A DNA stretch of 64,000 nucleotides, from NCBI RefSeq assembly GCF_002843235.3, contig NZ_CP031123.2, positions 3,968,001 through 4,032,000 of the forward strand. Direction: 5' to 3'. The stretch is from Providencia huaxiensis. GTDB lineage: Bacteria; Pseudomonadota; Gammaproteobacteria; Enterobacterales; Enterobacteriaceae. The number at the start of each line of letters is the position of its first letter. Positions within the stretch are counted from its first letter, which is position 1. Below are positions 8,895 through 17,850 of this stretch, piece by piece. The position numbers were made by a program, and so were the translations under genes. A model generated the notes under the pieces. That model searched no databases. It saw nothing but the letters and a program-made list of their open reading frames with translations, and was not told the DNA's origin.

Positions 8895-10097
8895 TTATGC
8901 AGATAGCGCCCATTGACGAGCAATATTGCGCCCATATTCACGGCAGTCATCCAATGTTTTTGAATCAGGCTTCCATTTTGCTTTTAAAGATAATGCGGTA
9001 TCAAAACCGGCATCCATCAAACGTGTTTGAACACGGTCAACGGCGCCACCATTCCAACCAAAACTTCCGAAAGCAGCGGCTTTTTTATTTAAAAAACGTA
9101 AGCCTGTAATTTCTTCAAGCATACCTGCTATTTTGGGCATCATGACATTATTCATGGTTGAGGTACCGACCAAAGCCGCTTTGGAGCGAAAAACATGAGT
9201 AATAATGTCGTTTTTATCACTGCGTGCAACATTAAATATTTTAACTGCGACATTAGGGTCGGCTTCATTGATGCCTTGAGCGATCGCATCTGCCATTAAA
9301 CGGGTATTATTTGACATGGTATCGTAGAAAATAGTGATGCGATCTTCTTGGTAATCTGCTGCCCATTTCAAATACAATTCAATGATTTGATTTGGATTAT
9401 CACGCCATACAACTCCGTGAGATGTCGCTATCATATCGACGGGTAGGTTAAAGCCTAAAATTTCATTTATTTTTGGAGTTACTAAGCGGCTAAATGGGGT
9501 AAGAATATTCGCGTAATATCGTTGGCATTGTTCGAATAACTCATTTTGGTCGACTTCATCATTAAATAATCGCTCATCACAATAGTGCTGCCCGAAAGCA
9601 TCATTACTGAAAAGTACTGCATCTTCAGTAAGATAACTCATCATGCTATCAGGCCAATGTAGCATTGGCGTTTCAATGAAGATCAATTGCTTATTATTAC
9701 CTATATCGAGTGTATCCCCTGTTTTAACGATCTTGAAATTCCATTCAGGATGGTGGTGGTGACCATTAATTGAGTCAATGGCATTGGCGGTGCAATAGAT
9801 TGGGGTATTCGGAATAAAGCGCATTAATTCAGTTAATGCACCAGCGTGATCTTCTTCAGCGTGGTTAATGACGATGTAGTCAATGTCACTTAAATCAATC
9901 TGTGAGCGTAAATTTTCAACAAACTCACGGCTAAATTTATGATCGACAGTATCAATGAGGACATTTTTTTCTTCACGGATTAAATAGCTATTATAACTAC
10001 TTCCCTTTAACGTTTTATATTCGGTTCCATGAAAATCACGTACTTCCCAATCACGTTGCCCCACCCAATGAATGTTATTTTTTACATGAATCGCCAT
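8895..10097 (-). CDS. norV: Anaerobic NO reductase flavodiiron protein lacking the rubredoxin domain
   Basis: Reduces nitric oxide to nitrous oxide under anaerobiosis. Residues 1-250 form the metallo-beta-lactamase-like di-iron domain with [29 protein letters not shown] and ATSHGVVWR (His, Glu and Asp ligands). Residues about 255-395 form the flavodoxin-like FMN domain with [11 protein letters not shown] and [12 protein letters not shown]. The match to E. coli NorV is close end to end, but that protein has about 479 residues and a C-terminal rubredoxin. This one stops after RQWALSA, exactly before that domain, and no CxxC motif follows. No norW reductase gene is adjacent. The electron donor must therefore be another protein. 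The start is supported by AGGAC upstream. Confidence 0.9.
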   Translation of the reverse strand: MAIHVKNNIHWVGQRDWEVRDFHGTEYKTLKGSSYNSYLIREEKNVLIDTVDHKFSREFVENLRSQIDLSDIDYIVINHAEEDHAGALTELMRFIPNTPIYCTANAIDSINGHHHHPEWNFKIVKTGDTLDIGNNKQLIFIETPMLHWPDSMMSYLTEDAVLFSNDAFGQHYCDERLFNDEVDQNELFEQCQRYYANILTPFSRLVTPKINEILGFNLPVDMIATSHGVVWRDNPNQIIELYLKWAADYQEDRITIFYDTMSNNTRLMADAIAQGINEADPNVAVKIFNVARSDKNDIITHVFRSKAALVGTSTMNNVMMPKIAGMLEEITGLRFLNKKAAAFGSFGWNGGAVDRVQTRLMDAGFDTALSLKAKWKPDSKTLDDCREYGRNIARQWALSA

Positions 10098-10138
10098 ATT
10101 AATTTTGTCCTGTATTTTTTAAAGTATAAGAAGACATA

Positions 10139-10154
10139 ATCAATATTCATGCCA
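10139..10154 (-). promoter_or_regulatory. Candidate sigma-54 promoter for norV-ytfE
   Basis: Read leftward this is TGGCATGAATATTGAT, close to the -24/-12 consensus TGGCAC-N5-TTGCA. The -24 GG is intact, and the -12 element has TTGA where TTGC is usual. It sits about 42 bases upstream of the norV start and downstream of the NorR boxes, as in known NorR-controlled promoters. Confidence 0.6.
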
Positions 10155-10207
10155 ATATTTAATATATTGATTTTTAATTAAATTAAAATAAATCATTATA
10201 ATCTATG

Positions 10208-10263
10208 GTCATAATGACTATGTTAATCATGGTCATTAAGACTATAATTGTTGTCAAATTGAC
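10208..10263. promoter_or_regulatory. Three NorR enhancer boxes
   Basis: Three 11-base sites fit the GT-N7-AC core that NorR binds: GTCATAATGAC (10208-10218), GTCATTAAGAC (10232-10242) and GTCAAATTGAC (10253-10263). They are spaced 24 and 21 bases apart, about two helical turns. NorR is known to need three sites for activation of norV. They lie between the divergent norV and norR genes, and the third ends just before norR's ribosome binding site, so NorR may also repress itself. Confidence 0.85.
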
Positions 10264-10277
10264 TATGAGGAATGGGC

Positions 10278-11792
10278 ATGGGCTTTTCTGTTGAGGCACT
10301 AGCAAAGATTGCAATAGAATTACAAGATGGTATGGGGCATTCAGATCGTTTTCAGCGTTTGATTACCACGCTAAGGCAATCATTGGGGTGCGATGCTTGT
10401 GCGTTATTACGCTATGAATCAGGCCAATTTATTCCTTTAGCAATAGACGGATTAATGGCTGATGTTTTAGGTCGCCGCTTCTCTTTGGCGGGGCACCCCC
10501 GGCTAGAGGCCATTGCAAGAGCCGGTGATGTTGTGCGTTTTCCCGCTGATAGCCAGCTCCCTGACCCATATGATGGGTTAATTCCTCATCATCAGCACCT
10601 AAAAGTTCATGCTTGTGTCGGCTTACCCTTATATGCGGGGCAAAATCTTATCGGCGCATTAACATTAGATGGCATGGAGCCTGATCAATTTGATGCATTT
10701 AGTGATGAGTCACTTAGATTAATTGCCGCATTAGCCGCAGGTGCATTAAATAATGCATTGCTTATTGAACAGCTTGAAAACCAAAATATATTGCCGAATA
10801 ACCCCGTACTATTTAAACCTTCAGGAGAAACTGAAATTATTGGTTTATCTCTTCGTATGCAGCAATTAAAAAAGGAAATTGATATTGTTGCAGCGTCAGA
10901 ATTAAATGTTCTGGTTGGCGGGGAAACGGGAACAGGAAAAGAGTTAGTTGTTAAATCTATCCATGAGAAATCCCTTCGAGCGGCTCACCCTCTTATTTAT
11001 TTAAACTGCGCGGCATTACCTGAAAGTGTGGCGGAAAGTGAATTATTTGGCCATGTTAAAGGTGCTTTCACTGGGGCAATTAGCCACCGTAGTGGTAAAT
11101 TTGAAATGGCGGATAATGGTACCTTATTTTTAGATGAAATCGGTGAGCTCTCATTAGCGTTACAGGCAAAATTACTGCGAGTATTGCAATATGGTGATAT
11201 TCAACGAGTCGGTGATGACCGTAGTTTGCGTGTTAATGTCCGTGTGTTAGCGGCAACTAACCGTGATCTACGCGAAGAAGTGTTAGAAGGTCGGTTTAGG
11301 GCCGATTTATTTCATCGTTTAAGCGTATTTCCTCTATTTGTTCCTCCATTAAAGGAGCGCGGAGACGATATTATTTTATTAGCGGGGTATTTTTGTGAGC
11401 AATATCGTCAGCGTTTTAGTTTATCCCGTGTGGTACTGAATTCATCATTACAACGGTACTTACTCAACTATTCATGGCCAGGCAATGTGCGTGAATTGGA
11501 GCATGCGATTCATCGTGCCATTGTTCTTGCTCGTGCTTCAAGTGATACGGGTGAAATTATCTTACAGCCTCAATATTTTATTTTTGATGATAATGAACAT
11601 GAATTAACGGAAGCATCACAAAAAGCCGTATCGCTAACTAAAAACTTACGTGAAGCAACGGATGACTTTCAGCGTACGCTTATTACACAGGTACTGGAAA
11701 AAAGCCACCATAATTGGTCTGCGTGTGCTAGAGAATTATCTTTAGATATAGCTAACTTACATCGACTAGCTAAACGGTTAGGTCTGAAATAA
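10278..11792 (+). CDS. norR: NO-responsive sigma-54 activator NorR
   Basis: A 504-residue enhancer-binding protein. The N-terminal GAF domain (about 1-170) keeps PDPYDGLIP and KVHACVGLP, which hold Asp, His and Cys of the non-haem iron site that senses nitric oxide. The central AAA+ domain (about 185-420) has Walker A GETGTGKE (about 215-222), the sigma-54 contact loop GAFTGA (about 262-267) and the Walker B region LFLDEIGEL. The C-terminal Fis-type helix-turn-helix ends in [13 protein letters not shown]. The start MGFSVE at 10278 aligns with E. coli NorR and lies 7 bases after AGGA; ATG 10272 is too close to the site. It activates the divergent norV-ytfE unit. Confidence 0.95.
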   Translation: MGFSVEALAKIAIELQDGMGHSDRFQRLITTLRQSLGCDACALLRYESGQFIPLAIDGLMADVLGRRFSLAGHPRLEAIARAGDVVRFPADSQLPDPYDGLIPHHQHLKVHACVGLPLYAGQNLIGALTLDGMEPDQFDAFSDESLRLIAALAAGALNNALLIEQLENQNILPNNPVLFKPSGETEIIGLSLRMQQLKKEIDIVAASELNVLVGGETGTGKELVVKSIHEKSLRAAHPLIYLNCAALPESVAESELFGHVKGAFTGAISHRSGKFEMADNGTLFLDEIGELSLALQAKLLRVLQYGDIQRVGDDRSLRVNVRVLAATNRDLREEVLEGRFRADLFHRLSVFPLFVPPLKERGDDIILLAGYFCEQYRQRFSLSRVVLNSSLQRYLLNYSWPGNVRELEHAIHRAIVLARASSDTGEIILQPQYFIFDDNEHELTEASQKAVSLTKNLREATDDFQRTLITQVLEKSHHNWSACARELSLDIANLHRLAKRLGLK

Positions 11793-11839
11793 AACATTAA
11801 TACCTGTTTTATCAGGAGTACTCATGAATACTTATCTTA

Positions 11840-13660
11840 TTAGCAATGTTTCTTTTCCATATAGAGTTTTACATATTTCTTAAGCTGTTCAAGTTCCTTG
11901 TTATCATTTTCGTTACGCTGTAAATGCCGAAATAATATAGAGATTTTCTTTAAATCAACGTGGTTTTGTTGAATACGTTTTTCAAGCGCAATAAGGGCTC
12001 TTTTCTTTGATGCGTGGTGTGCAAATTGCTTGTGCAAAATAAGTAGATACAACCAAATACTTTGTCGAGTTATAAAAAAATCAAATATAGGCGAGTGAGG
12101 GAGATTTGCTTTTTTTGCTAGCAATAATCCACTAAATAAACGGTGCATAAATTGCGTTGTGGAAGGTTTATTTCCTTGAATTAAAGCCGTTACCCCTAAT
12201 TTAAATTGCTGCTCAGATAGATAAATTAATTGCTGGTAACGTTTGGTTGGGTTGGTTGGATAAATCCACGCGAAAGCAGCCATTGCAACTAATGGGCCTG
12301 AAACTATTGCAATGGCATTACCTATACTTTGAGGGAGTGACAGAGAAAAAGGATAGCTTGGTTGGAGTAAAATTAAAGAAACCATAATATAGTCAAAAGC
12401 AATTAAAATTAGGCGGTTATAGGAAAAAATAACAACACCGCTAATAATCACTGGAACAATGAAAAAGGTCATCTGCCATGATGAAGAGGCAAAAGGCCAT
12501 AAGTACCATGTACAGATTAACGCAGCAATAGCACCAAACAATTGGCCTGTGAAAATATTTTTCATGAATTTAGCGGGGTAATCGAGGGAGGCGAATAGAG
12601 CCAACATTACCGAAAGACCGAGAGTAAGATAAGCCAATACTTGCCACTGCGTCCATAGCCATAACAAGCCAACTACAGCGATAGCCATAAAAGAACGAGA
12701 GAAGGCATGCCACGCTGAAATTTTATCTTGATGGAGTTTTAATTTGTCGGTTTTATTTATCTTCTTGATTGATTTACCAAAAGTAGCATAGTAAAGCGGG
12801 ACTAACAGCATTTTAAGTACCCCATTAGGACACAATGACAAAATGTGTTTCCATTGAGTATCTGTTGGCTCTTGCGCAGGAAAATAGAAAGGAGCAATAG
12901 GTTGGTATTTATCTAAGTGTAATAATATTTGGCTCTGAAACATGAGTTTTTGACGCGCTTTAGCGACTTGTTTACGGTGATAACGCCAACCAATACGGTG
13001 AGTTTCTAAAATTTCTTCATAGCTTGCCATGGTTTGCCAAAGGTGGTCGATCTCGTGTTGCTTAATTGGGCGCTTTTTCTCGAGTGAGTCATGTAATATT
13101 TGGAAGAAGAGCGTATTGGTTTGATTTTTAAGAGTAATGACATTATCTTGCTCACGCTTAGGCGTAAAAAGAAAATTGAAAATCACGGCTGAGAGAACGC
13201 CAACCAAAATCGTCCATAGCCGATCCCAAGCGACCATAAATAAATTGTCAGTAATGTGAACGCTCAACATGCTCACCATCACAGCGGAGTAACCCGCTAG
13301 AAAAGTGCCATAAGCGACAAAGCCCTTTTGTAATTGGCCAATACCACTGCAAATACCTAACCAACTCGCGAGCCCTATAATAAATAGTAATGGGTGAATA
13401 AGGTGAAGTTGAATCAAAACGACGCCGGCAAGTACACCAAAGACCGTTCCTGCAAAACGCCACCAACTTTTTTCCAGTAAATTTTCACGCCAAGGTTGGG
13501 CAGAAGCCCAGACAGTCATGGCTGCCCATTGAGGATGAACCAACTCTAAGTATTGCGCGATAAACAACGCGGCAATTGATGCACAAGCAGTAATAGCAGC
13601 AAAGCGAAAGCGTGCTGGGTTAAATCCCAAGAAATTCAGTAAACTTATTATTTGTGACAT
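11840..13660 (-). CDS. FUSC-family membrane protein, putative aromatic-compound exporter
   Basis: A 606-residue inner-membrane protein with two clusters of hydrophobic segments (about 20-170 and 325-470), each followed by a soluble helical region. This is the usual FUSC/AaeB architecture. The N-terminal LVHPQWAAMTVW segment is typical of the family. Known relatives export hydroxybenzoates or fusaric acid, usually with an HlyD-type adaptor such as AaeA; none is adjacent here. The gene diverges from a MarR regulator across twin palindromes, so its expression is probably derepressed by an aromatic ligand. The substrate is unknown. It is convergent with norR, with only 47 bases between. Confidence 0.7.
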   Translation of the reverse strand: MSQIISLLNFLGFNPARFRFAAITACASIAALFIAQYLELVHPQWAAMTVWASAQPWRENLLEKSWWRFAGTVFGVLAGVVLIQLHLIHPLLFIIGLASWLGICSGIGQLQKGFVAYGTFLAGYSAVMVSMLSVHITDNLFMVAWDRLWTILVGVLSAVIFNFLFTPKREQDNVITLKNQTNTLFFQILHDSLEKKRPIKQHEIDHLWQTMASYEEILETHRIGWRYHRKQVAKARQKLMFQSQILLHLDKYQPIAPFYFPAQEPTDTQWKHILSLCPNGVLKMLLVPLYYATFGKSIKKINKTDKLKLHQDKISAWHAFSRSFMAIAVVGLLWLWTQWQVLAYLTLGLSVMLALFASLDYPAKFMKNIFTGQLFGAIAALICTWYLWPFASSSWQMTFFIVPVIISGVVIFSYNRLILIAFDYIMVSLILLQPSYPFSLSLPQSIGNAIAIVSGPLVAMAAFAWIYPTNPTKRYQQLIYLSEQQFKLGVTALIQGNKPSTTQFMHRLFSGLLLAKKANLPHSPIFDFFITRQSIWLYLLILHKQFAHHASKKRALIALEKRIQQNHVDLKKISILFRHLQRNENDNKELEQLKKYVKLYMEKKHC

Positions 13661-13694
13661 AGAATATGAGTGAATTTGGCGTGTTAAAAAGGTA

Positions 13695-13760
13695 TTTAGT
13701 TGATAAAATCAACTAAAGTCAGTGTGATTATTCACTAATTGGTTGATAAAATCAACTAAA
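13695..13760. promoter_or_regulatory. Twin MarR-type palindromic operators
   Basis: Two copies of GTTGATAAAATCAAC (13699-13713 and 13742-13756), each with 6-base arms around AAA and followed by TAAAG. Their centres are 43 bases apart, about four helical turns. They lie between the divergent FUSC and marR starts, and the second ends just before marR's start. MarR/SlyA proteins bind TTGAT-type palindromes, so these are probably where the adjacent MarR protein represses both genes. Confidence 0.75.
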
Positions 13761-13768
13761 GAGGCGTT

Positions 13769-14230
13769 ATGCGTACAGAACAGGCTCGAGTATTTGGGGT
13801 GATTAGCCGGGCAGCTCACCATTATATGAAATGGATGGGAGAGCCTTACGGCATCAATGCAATTGAGTGTTTGATGATTTTACATATTCATCAAAATGAT
13901 GCATCAACCCTAGAGCAAATCACCAAAGCGATGGTTGTGGATAAATCAGTAACAACTCGAGGTGTGAGCAAATTTTTAGCTAAGGAGTGGGTTGCTAAAA
14001 CGAATAGCTTAGTCGATAAACGGGTTTATCATGTTTCGTTGACCCCCCTCGGCAGAACGATTGTGAATGAGCTAAATTGTAAACTAGATAAGTGGAATGA
14101 TTATTTATCAGCAGACTTGCCAGAGCTAGAGGCTGAGCAGTTATTTAACGCATTAGGCAGTTTGGCAAAGCGAGCCATTGAAAGCTCAGTGGCAGATTTT
14201 CCGCGTTTATTAGAAGAACCAACTGAGTGA
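13769..14230 (+). CDS. MarR-family transcriptional regulator
   Basis: A 153-residue winged-helix regulator. Helices about 30-95 include a DNA-recognition region with VVDKSVTTRGVSKFLAKEW, and the beta-wing carries VDKRVYHVSLTPLGRTIV, the MarR wing signature. The N- and C-terminal helices should form the dimer interface. It diverges from the FUSC gene with two matching palindromes between, so it likely represses that exporter and itself and is released by a phenolic ligand. It ends 16 bases from the convergent pilotin gene, which marks the edge of the T3SS island. The ligand is unknown. Confidence 0.85.
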   Translation: MRTEQARVFGVISRAAHHYMKWMGEPYGINAIECLMILHIHQNDASTLEQITKAMVVDKSVTTRGVSKFLAKEWVAKTNSLVDKRVYHVSLTPLGRTIVNELNCKLDKWNDYLSADLPELEAEQLFNALGSLAKRAIESSVADFPRLLEEPTE

Positions 14231-14246
14231 GGTTGAGTAACCAACG

Positions 14247-14693
14247 TTATGGCTGAATCGTGGACACAGGAAGTAATACTACTTCAGATAAATTCTCAGG
14301 TATGGGGCTGAGTTTATTACTCATCATGATTAATTCACCATCTTTTTCAATTCGTGCACTCATTCCTAAGGTATATCGTTTGGATTGAAATTCTTCAGGA
14401 AGAGTGACTGTAAATGCGATACTGCGTCCTGTGCTTTGTGTTTTGAAACTGTAATCCAGATTAGACTTTGCACTGTTTTCATTTTGTTGTATTGAGGTCA
14501 ATGACAGCGTAACTATAGCATTTTCAGGAATATCGTAAGAGTGTGAATAAATATTACCACTGATATGGTAAGTGGGGGTATGAGTAAAGTAATTCATTAA
14601 AGTATTACTGCAAGCAGATAGCATGAAGGTCATAAAAATTATGAATAATGAAAAAAAATGTTTTTTTGATAGAACGGAGTTAATATTTAACAT
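14247..14693 (-). CDS. YscW/YbaY-like lipoprotein, candidate T3SS pilotin
   Basis: A 148-residue lipoprotein. The signal peptide ends in the lipobox LSAC with Cys28 as the lipidated residue. The rest is a beta-rich domain with PTYHISGNIYSH and AIVTLSLTSIQQ, the pattern of the YbaY/YscW fold. YscW and ExsB are pilotins that help the secretin reach the outer membrane. Placed at the end of the prg/org arm of this T3SS, it is inferred to be the pilotin for the InvG-type secretin. InvH, the Salmonella pilotin, is unrelated in sequence. It follows the HilA-like gene by 22 bases and is probably co-transcribed with it. Confidence 0.65.
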   Translation of the reverse strand: MLNINSVLSKKHFFSLFIIFMTFMLSACSNTLMNYFTHTPTYHISGNIYSHSYDIPENAIVTLSLTSIQQNENSAKSNLDYSFKTQSTGRSIAFTVTLPEEFQSKRYTLGMSARIEKDGELIMMSNKLSPIPENLSEVVLLPVSTIQP

Positions 14694-14715
14694 TAAAATT
14701 TCTCTTTAGCAAAAT

Positions 14716-15177
14716 TTAATTATAGTGATGAACGAATAAACATTTTTTGAAGAAAATATCGTATATAGGAATAAATATTTTTTTTGTGTTATATTTAGAG
14801 AGTATCGGCATTTCTGATTTTTCTCCGGTGTATAAAATACCAATACGAGGTAAAGTCATAATTAAATTTTCATCAAGATCGACTTTTTTAAAGGATTGTC
14901 GCAGTTGCCTGACAAGCTTGTAATAACTACTTTCAGTCACGATCGTGCCTCTTTTTTCCCAGATTTCATACATGACTTCTCTTTTGCTATTTGTTTTTAT
15001 TAATAATAATTTAAGTAGGCATGATTCATTTTCGGAAAGGTTAACGACATTTTTTTCACGAGAGAGAGTTCGTTTCAGTGGGTCATATACGACATTCCCA
15101 GATAAGAGGATCATTGATTCCTTTTCATTATAGTCAATATTATTCATAAAATTTTGTACTGTTGATAAATCGGTCAT
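14716..15177 (-). CDS. Short OmpR/HilA-type winged-helix DNA-binding protein
   Basis: A 153-residue protein. Residues about 20-115 match the Trans_reg_C winged helix: VVYDPLKRTLSREKNVVNLSENE, then a recognition-helix region SSYYKLVRQLRQSF, then the wing IMTLPRIGILY. HilA, CadC and ToxR share this domain, but HilA has 553 residues with a TPR half that is absent here. No receiver domain is present. The last 30 residues (KIFIPIYDIFFKKCLF) are hydrophobic-aromatic and might contact membrane or partner. Its place inside the T3SS island suggests a local activator of prgH or invF. The target is inference. Confidence 0.65.
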   Translation of the reverse strand: MTDLSTVQNFMNNIDYNEKESMILLSGNVVYDPLKRTLSREKNVVNLSENESCLLKLLLIKTNSKREVMYEIWEKRGTIVTESSYYKLVRQLRQSFKKVDLDENLIMTLPRIGILYTGEKSEMPILSKYNTKKIFIPIYDIFFKKCLFVHHYN

Positions 15178-15465
15178 AATTTATATCTATCCTGATTATC
15201 GATGAAATATATGTCAATACAAAAAGCGAAGCTGGATAAGATATTTAAAAAATAAAATCGTTTTTTGATATTGGACTCATATGTTTTGATGAGGTGAATT
15301 TAAACTATATTCGGAGGTTGTATATATCAATTTTTATTTGTATTTTTTATATTTTCTTATTTTTACCAAATAAATAGGCTTAGAATATTAATAAAATACA
15401 CTAAACCTATAAATATTAGTCGAGGGATAATAAATGTAAGATGAGAATGGTAGGGGAGCTGATTA

Positions 15466-15945
15466 TCAGATTAGTAATTCGTCTTCCTCATCATCATTCC
15501 CTTCTAAACTAATATTAGTCATATTATGACGAATTTGGTTGTTGAGAGGAATACTCATCAAACTGATAGACATATAATGGTTGAGTGAGCGCTTAAATTT
15601 TTTATTCAGTGAGGAGAGCTCAGGATCACTTGATGACTGTAATGTTTGGCTAACACCCGCAATAAAGTTTTGTTTTTCATCTTTACCCAATGTAATCATA
15701 GTCTTAAATACATGAGAAAAAAATATTTTGTCATCCCCTTTTGATTTAAGCTCATCAATAAATTTGTTAATTTTATTTATTTCTTTAGGAGATAGGTCTA
15801 TTTTTTCACTGGATTGATACGTGTTTTGGCGTTCCATGTTTTTTCCTTGCCATAATGAATTCATTTTACTTTGAGTATTCTCAGGATGAATTTGAGATTC
15901 ATTGTGTTGAGGAGTGATAACCTTAGCTTGTAGATCAGTCAGCAT
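15466..15945 (-). CDS. T3SS protein at the OrgC position
   Basis: A 159-residue hydrophilic protein with no signal peptide or membrane segment. The N-terminal 50 residues are polar and disordered-looking, rich in Asn, Gln and Ser like T3SS secretion signals. The middle (about 50-130) is helical, with KEINKINKFIDELKSKG. The end is very acidic (GNDDEEDELLI). It overlaps the end of orgB by 11 bases and is last in the prgHIJK-orgAB series, exactly where Salmonella has orgC, a secreted protein that aids needle assembly. I do not see clear sequence identity with OrgC, so the call rests on position. Confidence 0.55.
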   Translation of the reverse strand: MLTDLQAKVITPQHNESQIHPENTQSKMNSLWQGKNMERQNTYQSSEKIDLSPKEINKINKFIDELKSKGDDKIFFSHVFKTMITLGKDEKQNFIAGVSQTLQSSSDPELSSLNKKFKRSLNHYMSISLMSIPLNNQIRHNMTNISLEGNDDEEDELLI

Positions 15946-16585
15946 CTTTGTGTTCTTCCTGTATTGAATTTATTGTTGCTATCAAGTTTTGATAGGCCTT
16001 TCTATGCATTTTTAAAATGTTGCATTGTGTTGGAACAGAAAATACATGAGGAATAATATTTTTAGAGGCAGTAATAGGGGAGAAATAGGTAATTTTATTA
16101 TCAACCTCTAAGGCAATTGTGTTATCAGCAGTGGTTGAAATTTTCATATCAGAACCACTTTTGGCAATACGAGCTTGCATTTTCGCAGGTAGGTGTAATG
16201 TAGTATTGGCTATTTTTGCGTATTGCTTTTTAAAATAAGCTGCAACCGCCTCTTGTAGATGGTTATCACCAAAAATATCATTCAATATTTTCATCAGCTG
16301 CTCTTTGCTTTGACTGGTATTTTCTTGGTACTGAATTTCACTGGTCTCTATCGCATTAATAACATCCGTTAATAATTGTTTGATACCGTCGTTATAGCCT
16401 TGTTGATAAGCCGTCTGGTAGAGCGCTTCTTGCTGTTGTTCTGCTTGTTGGTAATGTTCACTTGCCTTTTTTTGAGCATATTGAGTGATAGTTTTGTGGT
16501 ATCTATCGGCACTCAATGCTTGGTATTTGATCAAGACTTTCTCAGACATCGTCTGTTTAACATTTGGGGGTGTTTTCTCTGACAT
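15935..16585 (-). CDS. orgB: T3SS stator protein OrgB (SctL)
   Basis: A 216-residue cytoplasmic protein whose N-terminal half is a long Gln/Glu-rich coiled coil (about 25-90, with HYQQAEQQQEALYQTAYQQGYNDG). Its C-terminal half is a FliH-like domain. SctL proteins link the InvC ATPase to the SpaO sorting platform and hold the ATPase inactive until docking. It overlaps the end of orgA, as is usual for tightly coupled sorting-platform genes. ATG 16585 is chosen; a TTG at 16603 would add six residues and has a weak GGA upstream, so the start is not certain. Confidence 0.8.
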   Translation of the reverse strand: MSEKTPPNVKQTMSEKVLIKYQALSADRYHKTITQYAQKKASEHYQQAEQQQEALYQTAYQQGYNDGIKQLLTDVINAIETSEIQYQENTSQSKEQLMKILNDIFGDNHLQEAVAAYFKKQYAKIANTTLHLPAKMQARIAKSGSDMKISTTADNTIALEVDNKITYFSPITASKNIIPHVFSVPTQCNILKMHRKAYQNLIATINSIQEEHKDAD

Positions 16586-17114
16586 ATCGACATGTTTCTT
16601 CAATAGTATTCCAAGGTAGCATCGTTTTTACCGATGAAGGTATAAGTTGCTGAGTTTCAAGGCTAAACATATATTTAGCTCGAAGAGTGTAAGCGGCGCC
16701 AAAGGGGGCTAAACACATCAATAATTGTTGTGCTCCAAGGGCCGTTAATACCTGTGGTGAAGTCGTGGGTTGATTTTCTGACTGCCAAAGTGGGCGACTT
16801 AATCGTGTATGTAATACACGGTATTTGGAAAGTTCAACCCACCAAGGGAGAGGTTCGGCGTGTAACAGAACCCCTAAGCCTAACGCCACCTCCGGTAGTA
16901 AAGCCCAATGTTCAGATAATATTTTGGGTAATAAGGGGGTTTTCTCATTGGGTAAAGGCAATGAGTATTGCAGAATCAATTGCTGGTTATGTTTACGTTG
17001 CAGTAAAGGAGGAAAGTCGTTATATCCGACCCCATTAAATTCGCTATGGAAATAGCAGCCTGGGGCGAGGAAAATGTTTCCTTGTGCAATGAGTAGGTTA
17101 TTCAGCGCTGTCAT
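16557..17114 (-). CDS. orgA: T3SS sorting-platform protein OrgA (SctK)
   Basis: A 185-residue cytoplasmic protein in the SctK position between prgK and orgB. Features consistent with the family are the central GLGVLLHAEPLPWWVELSKYRVL segment and a helical C-terminus. SctK bridges the SctQ pods to the inner ring protein PrgH. It overlaps prgK by 17 bases upstream and orgB downstream, showing translational coupling. SctK proteins are among the least conserved T3SS components, so the call depends on gene order as much as on sequence. Confidence 0.8.
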   Translation of the reverse strand: MTALNNLLIAQGNIFLAPGCYFHSEFNGVGYNDFPPLLQRKHNQQLILQYSLPLPNEKTPLLPKILSEHWALLPEVALGLGVLLHAEPLPWWVELSKYRVLHTRLSRPLWQSENQPTTSPQVLTALGAQQLLMCLAPFGAAYTLRAKYMFSLETQQLIPSSVKTMLPWNTIEETCRYVRENTPKC

Positions 17115-17847
17115 CAGCAGGTTTCTCCACTAGATTAGTTGTCGGTTTTTTGTTACTTAGCTGGCGCCACAGTAATAGTAAAATAGTCAACAGAATGATA
17201 ATCGCAGCGATAATTGAGCTGATTATGATTGGATTAAAAGTATATTCCGGTTCTGATTTAATTTGATATTGCAATGGTGGCCGGTTGACGACGACAACGG
17301 AGACATTATCGTAATTTGCTTCAGCAAAACTGTTTGTTAGAAACAGTTTAATTTTATGCATCATCATCTGAGGATCTTCACTTCCAGAATAGGTAACCAA
17401 GCTAGATACATTTTGTATTTGCTTGGTCGGATTATTACCATTCAATGGATAACTGACATGAACTCGAGCATTAATAATATCGGGAATGGTGAGCAGTGAT
17501 TGCTCAAGGCGTTGTTCAATTAAAGAAAGTAAACGAGTACGTTCTGCTTGTGGCGATGCCACCAAAGAATCACCGGGGAATGCTTGAATGATTTCTATTG
17601 GTTCTTTTGATGGTAAGTTATATTGACGCAGTAAATCTACTGCAATAACAAAATCACTAGGTTGAACGCGAATGGAATCCCCACTTTTATTATCTTGTTT
17701 ACGCGTAGCCTCAACACCATGCTCTTGTAGTATGGCTAATACTTCGTTACTTTGTCGTTGGCTTAACTGACTGAGTAATAACTGGTTATCACAACCTACT
17801 AAGAAGCTAATAAACCCAATCAAGATAAATTTCTTTAAAATATTCAT
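17098..17847 (-). CDS. prgK: T3SS inner-ring lipoprotein PrgK (SctJ)
   Basis: A 249-residue lipoprotein with signal sequence and lipobox LVGC, Cys19 being lipidated. The YscJ/FliF ring-building motifs are present: SNEVLAILQEHGVEATRK (about 38-55), then a second ring domain with RLEQSLLTIPDIINARVHVSYP. A transmembrane segment follows at about 205-228, with a short cytoplasmic tail. It forms the inner ring of the needle-complex base together with PrgH. It lies 3 bases after prgJ and overlaps orgA. Length agrees with Salmonella PrgK (252). Confidence 0.93.
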   Translation of the reverse strand: MNILKKFILIGFISFLVGCDNQLLLSQLSQRQSNEVLAILQEHGVEATRKQDNKSGDSIRVQPSDFVIAVDLLRQYNLPSKEPIEIIQAFPGDSLVASPQAERTRLLSLIEQRLEQSLLTIPDIINARVHVSYPLNGNNPTKQIQNVSSLVTYSGSEDPQMMMHKIKLFLTNSFAEANYDNVSVVVVNRPPLQYQIKSEPEYTFNPIIISSIIAAIIILLTILLLLWRQLSNKKPTTNLVEKPADDSAE

Positions 17848-17850
17848 GGT

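Noticed and set aside
13695..13760. Repeats as part of a CRISPR array
   Set aside because: Only two copies, both palindromic and both in a regulatory gap; no array or Cas genes.
15178..15465. Small gene or RNA between the orgC-position gene and the HilA-like regulator
   Set aside because: Very AT-rich, no ribosome binding site with a sensible frame, and no hairpin strong enough to call.
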